From Candidatus Dormiibacterota bacterium (GTDB lineage: Bacteria; Chloroflexota; Dormibacteria; Dormibacterales; Dormibacteraceae): a stretch of DNA of 19,750 nt. This document shows, one piece after another, positions 1-6,751 of the stretch. A program made the translations under genes and the position numbers. The notes below the pieces were generated by a model. It was not told the DNA's origin and did not search any database. It worked only from the letters and a program-made list of their open reading frames with translations. The stretch lies in contig PLYD01000081.1 in assembly GCA_003151665.1 (NCBI GenBank), positions 28,424 to 48,173 on the forward strand. The letters are read 5' to 3'. Numbering within the stretch: position 1 is the first letter of the stretch; each line of letters begins with the position of its first letter.

Positions 1-2
1 AG

Positions 3-1763
3 ACGTTGGTGATCACGTACCAAGAGCTTTACGTGCGCGTCAACGAGTTCGCTGCGTTGTTGAGGGACTTCTGCGGGCTCAAGGCGGGTGACCGCGTCAC
101 GCTCCACATGCCCATGGTCCCGGAGCTGCCGATCGCCATGCTCGCCTGCGCCCGTCTCGGTGTCATCCATAACCAGGTGTTCGGAGGCTTCAGCGGCACG
201 GCGTGCGGTGATCGAATCGCAGACTCGGGGAGCAACGTCCTCATCACGATCGACGCCTATTACCGAAACGGCGACCTTCTGGATCACAAAGCCAAGGCCG
301 AAGACGCAATCGCGGCGGCTAAGAAGAACGGGGCCGAGGTCCAAAAGGTGCTGGTCTGGCGACGCCACTCCGGCACGTATTCGTCCAAGACGCCGATGCT
401 CAAGGGGCGAGACTTCTTCGTGGACGAGGTGCTCGCCGACTATCGCGGAAAGATCGTTGAGCCCGTCTCCATGCCGGCCGAGGCACCGTTATTCCTTATG
501 TACACGAGCGGCACTACCGCCCGGCCCAAGGGCTGCCAGCACAGCACCGGTGGCTACCTGTCATACGTTGCCGGTACGTCGAAGTACTACCAGGACATCC
601 ATCCGGAAGACACCTATTGGTGCTTCGCCGACATCGGATGGATCACAGGCCACTCGTATATCGTCTACGGTCCGCTGGCCCTGGCGGCCACCAGCGTCAT
701 GTACGAGGGCGTCCCCACCTACCCGGATGCGGGCCGTACGTGGAGGATCGCGGAGCGCCTTGGGGTCAACATATTCCACACCGCTCCGACGACCATTCGG
801 ATGTTGCGGAAGCTCGGTCCCGATGAGCCAAAGAAGTACAACTACCACTTCAAGCACATGACGACGGTCGGTGAGCCGATCGAGCCTGACGTATGGAGGT
901 GGTACTACCACACCGTCGGCAAGGACGAGGCCGTCATCGTCGATACGTGGTGGCAGACGGAGAACGGCGGCTTTCTTGGGAGCACGCTGCCGGCGCTTCA
1001 GGCCATGAAGCCTGGGAGCTGCGGCCCGGGCGTCCTGGGCATTTATCCGGTGATCAATGACGAGAAGGGGAAGCCGGTCCCGGCCGGAAGCCGGGCAGGC
1101 AACATATGCATCCGCAATCCCTGGCCTGGCATCTTCCAGACGATCTATGGCGCACCGGAGCGGTTCGTGCAGATTTACTACGAGAAGTACTGCAAAGACA
1201 AGAACAGCAAGGACTGGCACGACTGGCCATATTTCGCAGGCGACGGCGCCCTGCAGGCTGAAGACGGGTATTTCCGGATCATCGGCCGCGTTGACGACGT
1301 GATCAACGTCGCCGGACATCGACTCGGCACCAAGGAGCTGGAGTCGGCAACTATGACCGTAGAGGAGATCGCGGAGGCGGCCGCCGTACCCGTCATTGAC
1401 GAGCTCAGAGGGCGGGCCGTGGAGATCTACGTCGCGCTGAAGCCGGGGTACAAGCCGAGCAAGGAAATTGAAGCTAAGGTGGCAGCCGCGATAGAGAACT
1501 TGATCGGGAAGATCGCACGGCCGAAAAACGTCTGGATCGTCCCGGACATGCCCAAGACCCGATCAGGCAAGATCATGCGCCGCGTTATTGCAGGCATCTC
1601 CAACTTCACGGGCACGGGCGACATCACCACGCTCGCGAATCCAGAGGTCGTCGAGGTTATCCAGCATCACGTTCAGGCCGAAAAGGTCGAGCGCGGCGAT
1701 ACGCCGCGCAAGCTGACAGAGCAAGAGCTCGAAGAGATAAAGGCCTTCGGGCACGCGGAGTAG
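3..1763 (+). CDS. acsA: Acetyl-CoA synthetase (AMP-forming), 5' end cut by the window
   Basis: Activates acetate (or propionate) with ATP and CoA to acyl-CoA, AMP and PPi in the cytosol. The visible 586 codons lack roughly the first 70-100 residues of a family usually near 650. The first possible start, TTG at 6, lies inside the conserved N-terminal domain, so the true start is outside the window. Seen in order: the ATP-binding loop YTSGTTARPKG, the GEP motif, DTWWQTENGG whose second Trp in this family limits the acyl pocket to short acids, the hinge GRVDDVINVAGHRLG, and the C-terminal PKTRSGKIMRR holding the catalytic, acetylatable lysine. The ending TTLANPEVVEVI is typical of Acs. Two deviations: Ala replaces the usual Gly in the loop (TSGTTG) and Asn replaces Thr in QTETGG. 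It converges on the capA-like gene with a 37-base gap and no strong terminator. Confidence 0.93.
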   Translation, partial: TLVITYQELYVRVNEFAALLRDFCGLKAGDRVTLHMPMVPELPIAMLACARLGVIHNQVFGGFSGTACGDRIADSGSNVLITIDAYYRNGDLLDHKAKAEDAIAAAKKNGAEVQKVLVWRRHSGTYSSKTPMLKGRDFFVDEVLADYRGKIVEPVSMPAEAPLFLMYTSGTTARPKGCQHSTGGYLSYVAGTSKYYQDIHPEDTYWCFADIGWITGHSYIVYGPLALAATSVMYEGVPTYPDAGRTWRIAERLGVNIFHTAPTTIRMLRKLGPDEPKKYNYHFKHMTTVGEPIEPDVWRWYYHTVGKDEAVIVDTWWQTENGGFLGSTLPALQAMKPGSCGPGVLGIYPVINDEKGKPVPAGSRAGNICIRNPWPGIFQTIYGAPERFVQIYYEKYCKDKNSKDWHDWPYFAGDGALQAEDGYFRIIGRVDDVINVAGHRLGTKELESATMTVEEIAEAAAVPVIDELRGRAVEIYVALKPGYKPSKEIEAKVAAAIENLIGKIARPKNVWIVPDMPKTRSGKIMRRVIAGISNFTGTGDITTLANPEVVEVIQHHVQAEKVERGDTPRKLTEQELEEIKAFGHAE

Positions 1764-1800
1764 GTGGCACCAAAACAACCACCTGTTTACTACCTTTGGT

Positions 1801-3027
1801 CTAGGCCGGGGCGCACGGGCCGATGCTCGTGCCTCCCACTCCATACGGGGGCGGGGCGTGTTCTGGGTAGCACACCGGCGCTTTTGGTAGCGCCGGGATT
1901 AGGAATGTCGTTGGTTCTTTCAGGCGCTGCGCGAGCTGATCGCTTGCCGCCTCCATCGTCGTGAGCGCGATCGCGTTGTCCTTCGCGTTCATGAACTCCG
2001 GCTGCCCGTAGTCGTAGATCCGCACCGCCCTCCAGCTCGCCGCGACGAGCCTGGTCCCATAGAACGTGTAGGTGCCGATCACGCCCTCCCTCGTCTGCTC
2101 CGACCACATCTGGTCGAACACGAAGTTCCCGTGCGCATAGGTGATGAGCTTGCCGTGATAGACCTCGATCCCCTGGTACCAGTGCGGATGGTTGCCGATG
2201 ACGATGTCCGCCCCCCAATCGATGGAGAGGTGCGCGATGGTCACCGGGTCGTCGGGCGTCGGCACGTTAGGGTCAGTCATGGGCTGCCGCTCGTACTCCT
2301 TGCCCCAGTGAAACTGCACGACCACCACGTCCGCTAGCTGCCGCGCGCGAGCGATGCCCGCCTTCAGCGCCGCCCGGTCGATCGCCACGCCCACCCCGTT
2401 GAACCCGATGAATCCGAACTTGATCCCGCGCACATTGATCACCGCCACCGGGCCCAACCCCGACGTCTGGATGCCGTGCTGGTGCAGCAAGGTATCGGTG
2501 GCCGTGATCCCTGCCGCCCCGTAGTTGCTCGTGTGGTTGTTCGCCAGGTTGACCACGTCGGCGCCCATGTAGGTGAGGCCGTTCACGGTCCGCGCATCGC
2601 CGCAGAACGTGAAGCTCTCCGCGGGGCTCACCGGGCAACCCGCGAACAGCGGCGCCTCGAGGTTGATGTACGTGATGTCGGCCTTCTTCGTGTAAGCCGC
2701 CGTCGGCCGGAACGGCCACAGGTAATCGTGTCGCACTGTCTGGAAGTAGTTCACCCCACGGGCCGGGATCACATCCCCCGTCACCAGCAGGGTCCGGATC
2801 TCGTCGGGGTTGACCGGCACGACGTACGTGGGGTGAAACAGCTCCTGCAGGCTCAGCGCCGGCGGCTGCCCGGTGCGCACAGCGAATGAGGGCTGGTCGC
2901 CCGCATCAGGCGCCGCCACGACGTCGGCGACAGGCGCCACGGTTGGCGTGACCGTCACCGGCGGGCCTCCCGAGTTGCACCCGCTCGCGAGGAACAGCAC
3001 CGCAACGAAACCGGCGCGGCGTCTCAC
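1801..3027 (-). CDS. CapA/PgsA-like metallophosphatase-fold lipoprotein
   Basis: Belongs to the poly-gamma-glutamate synthesis CapA family, a calcineurin-like metallophosphoesterase fold found outside the membrane. The chosen start is GTG at 3027. It overlaps the TGA of the upstream gene as GTGA and gives a 408-residue protein beginning with a short lipoprotein signal: RRR, a hydrophobic stretch, then ASGC with Cys17 as the lipidated residue. A longer open frame to 3222 only overlaps the upstream gene. Motifs seen: [44 protein letters not shown] and [10 protein letters not shown], together the full set of expected metal and active-site motifs. It is last in the ferredoxin-icd-unknown-capA operon. 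No capB or capC is nearby, so a role in polyglutamate synthesis is not shown; family members also occur alone. Confidence 0.88.
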   Translation of the reverse strand: MRRRAGFVAVLFLASGCNSGGPPVTVTPTVAPVADVVAAPDAGDQPSFAVRTGQPPALSLQELFHPTYVVPVNPDEIRTLLVTGDVIPARGVNYFQTVRHDYLWPFRPTAAYTKKADITYINLEAPLFAGCPVSPAESFTFCGDARTVNGLTYMGADVVNLANNHTSNYGAAGITATDTLLHQHGIQTSGLGPVAVINVRGIKFGFIGFNGVGVAIDRAALKAGIARARQLADVVVVQFHWGKEYERQPMTDPNVPTPDDPVTIAHLSIDWGADIVIGNHPHWYQGIEVYHGKLITYAHGNFVFDQMWSEQTREGVIGTYTFYGTRLVAASWRAVRIYDYGQPEFMNAKDNAIALTTMEAASDQLAQRLKEPTTFLIPALPKAPVCYPEHAPPPYGVGGTSIGPCAPA

Positions 3028-3344
3028 TTGACCGGCAACCCCGACAGGATGTCCTCGATCGAGATGAGCCGCGCCACGTACGAGCGCACGGGCTCGCCCA
3101 GCTCCCCGCTCGCGCGGAACAGTCCTTGGTTGCCCTCGGCGCGGCGCACTTTCAGCATCTTGGCGTGCTCGGCGTCCACGGTACCTCGGCGCAGCGCTGC
3201 CTCCACTATGCTTCCCAGCCACGACGCGTACAGCGCCACCTCTTGCACGCGAGGGTCGGCACCGGTGGCGGCGGGAAAGGGTTTGTGGATGTGCTCATCC
3301 CAAAGGCGGCGCAGTCGCACGACGTCTGGGCTGAGGGCTCTCAA
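3024..3344 (-). CDS. Small conserved-looking protein of unknown function (106 aa)
   Basis: I do not recognise a family. The start is TTG at 3344, overlapping the icd stop as TTGA, and the stop overlaps the capA-like GTG start, so the frame fits both neighbours exactly. That is the best evidence that it is real. The product is soluble, with no signal peptide or membrane segment, and mostly helical by eye. It has a charged N-terminus ([20 protein letters not shown]), a helix-rich middle ([19 protein letters not shown]), and a C-terminal stretch ending [12 protein letters not shown]. Purines (AGGGG) lie just before the TTG, but very close to it, so translation probably relies on coupling to icd. 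A function tied to its neighbours is only a guess. Confidence 0.7.
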   Translation of the reverse strand: MRALSPDVVRLRRLWDEHIHKPFPAATGADPRVQEVALYASWLGSIVEAALRRGTVDAEHAKMLKVRRAEGNQGLFRASGELGEPVRSYVARLISIEDILSGLPVK

Positions 3345-4432
3345 GCCCCTGCTTTCAGTTGCGCGATCACGGCATCGGCCACTTGGCTCGTGCCCACAGA
3401 CGAAGTATCGTCGCGGCGCTCCTTCAAGTCATACGTGACGTTCCGGCCGTCGGCGATCACCGCGGCGATCGCGCCTTCGAGCGCATCGGCCGCCGCCACC
3501 TCCTCGAGGTGCCTCAGCATCAGCACGCCCGAAAGCATCACCGCCATCGGGTTCACCTTGTTCTGGCCCGCGTACTTCGGCGCGCTTCCATGCGTGGCCT
3601 CGAACACCGCCTCTTTGGTGCCGATGTTCGCGCCCGGCGCCAGGCCCAGGCCTCCGATCATCCCCGCGCCGAGGTCCGAAATGATGTCGCCGTAAAGGTT
3701 TATGCAGCACAGGACGTCGTATTCCTTCGGTCGTAGCACCAGCTGCATGCACATGTTGTCGACGATGCGATCGTCGAACTCGATGTCGGGATTTTTCGCG
3801 GCCACCTTGCGGGCCACGGCGAGGAACAGGCCGTCGGTGTGTTTCATGATGTTCGCCTTGTGCACGGCGGTCACCTTGCGCCGCCCGTTCTTGCGCGCGT
3901 AGTCGAAGGCGAACTCCACGATGCGCTCCGAGCCGCTCACTGATATCGGCTTGATGGAGAGGCCGCTGTCCGGCCTGATCGGCTTCTTGGAAAGCGCCGA
4001 GATCTCCTTGATCAGGTGGTCCGCATCCGGCGTGCCGAGCTCGAACTCGATGCCGGCGTAAATGTCCTCGGTGTTCTCGCGGACGATCACGAAGTCGAGG
4101 TCGTCGCGCAGGTTGCGCGCGCCCTTGTAAGCCTTGACCGGGCGTACCAGCGCGTACAGGTCGAGCGCCTGGCGCAGCGCGACGTTCACGCTGCGAAAGC
4201 CACTGCCGATGGGCGTTGAGATCGGGCCCTTCAGCGCGACCTTGTTTTTGCGGATGGAGGCCAGCACGTGGTCGGGAAGCGGCGTGCCGAACTCCTTGAT
4301 CACGTTCTCGCCGGCCTGGTGAACGTCCCAGTCGATCGCGACTCCGGTGGCTTCGATGACACGCACGGAGGCATCGCAGATCTCGGGTCCGACGCCATCC
4401 CCCGGGATGAGGGTTACCGTGTGGCGAGTCAA
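3341..4432 (-). CDS. icd: Isocitrate dehydrogenase (short form, 363 aa)
   Basis: Catalyses oxidative decarboxylation of isocitrate to 2-oxoglutarate in the TCA cycle. The N-terminus [11 protein letters not shown] and the substrate loop [13 protein letters not shown] (Ser81, Asn83, Arg87) match isocitrate dehydrogenase rather than isopropylmalate dehydrogenase. Also seen: [12 protein letters not shown] with Tyr125, HKANIMK with Lys192, and the metal aspartates in [12 protein letters not shown]. The cofactor loop reads [15 protein letters not shown]. The Lys286-Tyr287 pair and Tyr334 in VTYD are the signature of NADP-dependent enzymes such as E. coli Icd, although the overall length is that of the shorter NAD-type proteins. 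The start is TTG at 4432, 12 bases after the ferredoxin stop; no clear ribosome site is seen and no better start fits the N-terminal homology. It is second in the operon. Confidence 0.93.
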   Translation of the reverse strand: MTRHTVTLIPGDGVGPEICDASVRVIEATGVAIDWDVHQAGENVIKEFGTPLPDHVLASIRKNKVALKGPISTPIGSGFRSVNVALRQALDLYALVRPVKAYKGARNLRDDLDFVIVRENTEDIYAGIEFELGTPDADHLIKEISALSKKPIRPDSGLSIKPISVSGSERIVEFAFDYARKNGRRKVTAVHKANIMKHTDGLFLAVARKVAAKNPDIEFDDRIVDNMCMQLVLRPKEYDVLCCINLYGDIISDLGAGMIGGLGLAPGANIGTKEAVFEATHGSAPKYAGQNKVNPMAVMLSGVLMLRHLEEVAAADALEGAIAAVIADGRNVTYDLKERRDDTSSVGTSQVADAVIAQLKAGA

Positions 4433-4444
4433 TTTACGCGGCGC

Positions 4445-4687
4445 CTACTTCTTGAAATAGTCGGCGTTGATCTTGATGAAGTCGCGCCACTGCGCGGGAA
4501 CCTCATCCTCGGGGAAGATCGCGTCGACGGGGCAGGGATCGACGCAGGCACCGCAATCGATGCACTCGTCGGGGTCGATGTAATACATCGTTGCAGCGTC
4601 ATCGGTGTGAATGCAATCCACCGGACAGACCTCGACGCACGATGCGTCTTTGACGTCGATGCACGGCTGAACGATCACATATGCCAT
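4445..4687 (-). CDS. fdxA: 7Fe ferredoxin ([3Fe-4S][4Fe-4S])
   Basis: Small soluble electron carrier of 80 residues starting at ATG 4687. Cysteines follow the seven-iron pattern of actinobacterial FdxA/FdxC-type proteins: C9-x7-C17-x3-C21-P with C25, then C42-x2-C45-x2-C48-x3-C52-P. The missing central cysteine of the first cluster (C-x7-C instead of C-x2-C-x2-C) is what indicates [3Fe-4S]. The open frame runs further upstream, but those residues overlap the divergent gene and do not look like ferredoxin. First gene of the operon with icd. A partner could be a 2-oxoglutarate:ferredoxin oxidoreductase or a P450, but none is in the window. Confidence 0.93.
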   Translation of the reverse strand: MAYVIVQPCIDVKDASCVEVCPVDCIHTDDAATMYYIDPDECIDCGACVDPCPVDAIFPEDEVPAQWRDFIKINADYFKK

Positions 4688-4714
4688 GTCGGGCAAGGTT
4701 ACCATGGCCCACAT
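4688..4714. promoter_or_regulatory. 27-base divergent intergenic region
   Basis: All the sequence between the ATG of the ferredoxin gene (minus) and the ATG of the pseudokinase gene (plus). It is too short for two separate promoters with leaders. Promoter elements for each side must therefore lie inside the other gene's 5' coding region, or one or both transcripts are leaderless. I see no convincing Shine-Dalgarno sequence for either start and no clear -10 and -35 pair. Confidence 0.4.
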
Positions 4715-6742
4715 ATGCCCGAGAGTGAGCCCAAGCCGAGGCTGATCGAGCTTGTCGACCCTGGTGCGGGCCAGGGCTGGAAGGCCGTCCTGAAGAACGG
4801 GAAATCGGTCGTCATCCACGAGATCCCGGTGCCTCCGGCGGAGGCGGCCGGCGCCGTGCCTCGCATCCAGAGGCTCTTCGAGCACCGCCACCCTGCCCTC
4901 TCCCCCGTTCTGGCCTGGGGCACCGATCCCAACGGACTGTGGGTCGCGGTTGAGCCGAATGAGGGAGTACCCCTCGGCACGATCCTGTCGCGCGGGCCGC
5001 TGACGCCGCCCGCTGCAGCCGCTCTAGGCGCCTCTCTGCTCTCAGGAGTGGCCGCGCTGCACGAGGCCGGCATCGCGATGGGCGGGTTCGGCGCCGCCTC
5101 AGTCCGGGTCAACGGCAACGGCGAGGTGCGGCTCGCGGGTCACCCGGCCGGCGCCGTGCGCGGAGCCCCGTCGCAAAGCGACCTGCGGGCCGACGTGCGG
5201 TCGAGCGGCATGGCGATCTGCGCCGCGTTCGGCGTCGACCCGGCCGGCGCGCCTGCCCCTCCGAGCATCCCGCCAGGCCTGGTCGTGACCATGCGATCGA
5301 TGGCCAGCGGCGCCATGGGCCCCGCCGCCGATCGTGCACAGGGCGCGCTGCGAGAGATGGCGGCGGCGCTGCTCGCGCCCGACCGGATGGCTGCCGCGCA
5401 GGCCGAGCTGGCGACTCGGGCCGGCGGCCGTGAGATGCCGCCGATCACGCCATTCCTCCCGCAGGCTGAAGCCCCCGCGCCGCAGGCGCCCGTGTCGCCG
5501 GCGCAGAGCTCGTACGTCCCCCCGCCCGAAGACACCCCCCGGCCGACCTCGGTGTCGTACGACGCGCTGCCGCGCATGCCCGACCCCAAGCCCGCCGGCC
5601 CCGCAGCGCCATCTGCGTGGCAGACCGCGGCTCCGCCGACCTCCGCCGCGCCCGAGCAGACGGCTCCACCACCCGCCTCGACCATCCCGCTGGTCGTGCC
5701 GGTGCCCGTGCCGTCGCCCTTCCCAACGAACCCTGGGACTCCGGTCCCCGCCCCGCCCAGTGCACCGCCCACTGCGCCGCCCGCCCCACCGCCGCCCTCG
5801 ACCCCACCCGCGCCCGCGCAGCCGGCCCCATCGCCCTACTCGACCAACCTGCCGCCGCCCTCCCCTTTCGGCACCAACATGCCGGCGCCTCCCACCTGGG
5901 AGACAGCGGCGCCCGCGGCCCCTGCGGCGCCCCCCGTGCCCGCGCCCCCGGTCGCTCCCCCGCCGCCGCACTATGAGCCGCCGGCCAACCCCCCAAGCAG
6001 CTTCTCGTCCAAGCCGCCGGCACCCGCGACTCCGGCGCCCGCGCAGCCGACCTGGAGCGCGCTCGCAACTCCGGCCTGGACGCCGAACGTCGCGCCAGAC
6101 CTCGTGGTGGCCGCGGAGACCGCGGCGCCCATCGCCCCTCCATCAGCGCCCGCGCGAAGGCCGTCGACGACGCGCCCGCCCGAACGCATTCCCAGCGACC
6201 GGCCGGCCTGGATGATCCCGGCGATCATCGGGGTCGTCCTCCTGCTTCTCCTCGTCGCGGGCGGCGGCTACTACCTCCTCAAGCGGCCAGGGTCGACCGT
6301 CGGAGTCGTGACCCACACACCCTCACCGGGCAAGAGTCCCAAGCCCACGCCCAGGGCGACGCCCACTCCGACGAACCCTGGCGGGCTTCAAACGGTCCCG
6401 ACCTACGCTCCGAGCTCTGCTCCGCCAGTGACCGGCGTCGTCTTCTTGCCCGACACGACCTGCAAGCTGAACAGCACTTGCAGGGTCGACGTCGAGATGA
6501 GGTACTCCAGCGCCCAGAGCGGTACCCTCGGCTACATTCTCAAGTTCTTCGACCAATGCACAGGCGCGACGACATCCCTGCCCGGTAGATCCTTCAAACC
6601 CTCGGGGGGGTTCATCCGCGCCGACCCCGGATTCCAAACTGTCACGCTGCCGGCGGCAAAGTCCGCCGCCCTGGTGGCTGTCTCGACGACTCCCGCTGCG
6701 GCTGCCTCAACGCCACTGCTGCTGGGCGCCCAGAGCTGCTAG
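4715..6742 (+). CDS. Membrane-anchored pseudokinase with proline-rich linker and extracytoplasmic domain
   Basis: 675 residues from ATG 4715; the open frame extends upstream only through antisense icd and ferredoxin. Residues about 8-235 follow the layout of a Ser/Thr protein kinase: a strand KSVVIHEI, hinge-like VAVEPNEGVPLGTIL, a helix ending AALHEAGI, and NGNGEVRLAGHP in place of the DFG region. The VAIK lysine is His35, the HRDxKPxN loop reads AMGGFGAASV and DFG is lost, so catalysis is unlikely. Residues about 240-490 are a proline/alanine-rich linker. One membrane helix (about 499-522, WMIPAIIGVVLLLLLVAGGG) is followed by KR and a Ser/Thr/Pro spacer. The outer domain (about 573-675) has Cys583, 589, 614 and a final Cys675, perhaps disulfides. 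The kinase-like part should be cytosolic and the C-terminus outside. A role as sensor or scaffold is inference. Confidence 0.75.
   Translation: MPESEPKPRLIELVDPGAGQGWKAVLKNGKSVVIHEIPVPPAEAAGAVPRIQRLFEHRHPALSPVLAWGTDPNGLWVAVEPNEGVPLGTILSRGPLTPPAAAALGASLLSGVAALHEAGIAMGGFGAASVRVNGNGEVRLAGHPAGAVRGAPSQSDLRADVRSSGMAICAAFGVDPAGAPAPPSIPPGLVVTMRSMASGAMGPAADRAQGALREMAAALLAPDRMAAAQAELATRAGGREMPPITPFLPQAEAPAPQAPVSPAQSSYVPPPEDTPRPTSVSYDALPRMPDPKPAGPAAPSAWQTAAPPTSAAPEQTAPPPASTIPLVVPVPVPSPFPTNPGTPVPAPPSAPPTAPPAPPPPSTPPAPAQPAPSPYSTNLPPPSPFGTNMPAPPTWETAAPAAPAAPPVPAPPVAPPPPHYEPPANPPSSFSSKPPAPATPAPAQPTWSALATPAWTPNVAPDLVVAAETAAPIAPPSAPARRPSTTRPPERIPSDRPAWMIPAIIGVVLLLLLVAGGGYYLLKRPGSTVGVVTHTPSPGKSPKPTPRATPTPTNPGGLQTVPTYAPSSAPPVTGVVFLPDTTCKLNSTCRVDVEMRYSSAQSGTLGYILKFFDQCTGATTSLPGRSFKPSGGFIRADPGFQTVTLPAAKSAALVAVSTTPAAAASTPLLLGAQSC
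5711..5884 (+). repeat. Imperfect coding repeat PSP[FY]xTNxP in the linker
   Basis: Three copies of a nine-residue motif sit in the proline-rich linker of the pseudokinase: PSPFPTNPG (residues 333-341), PSPYSTNLP (372-380) and PSPFGTNMP (382-390). The last two are one residue apart. The DNA between copies is C-rich, low-complexity sequence. The repeats are more specific than general proline richness and may be binding or phospho-acceptor sites, but that is a guess. Confidence 0.55.
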
Positions 6743-6751
6743 AAGAAACTC

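Noticed and set aside
1762..1784. Possible hairpin AGGTGG/CCACCT between the convergent acs and capA-like genes
   Set aside because: Six weak base pairs with an 11-base loop and no T-run; not enough to call a terminator.
1801..3027. CapA-like gene as part of a capsule or polyglutamate locus
   Set aside because: No capB, capC or other capsule genes nearby; the neighbours are metabolic.
5099..5971. Long minus-strand open frames opposite the proline-rich linker
   Set aside because: Arg/Gly-rich translations are the expected antisense shadow of GC-rich proline and alanine codons; no domain is visible.
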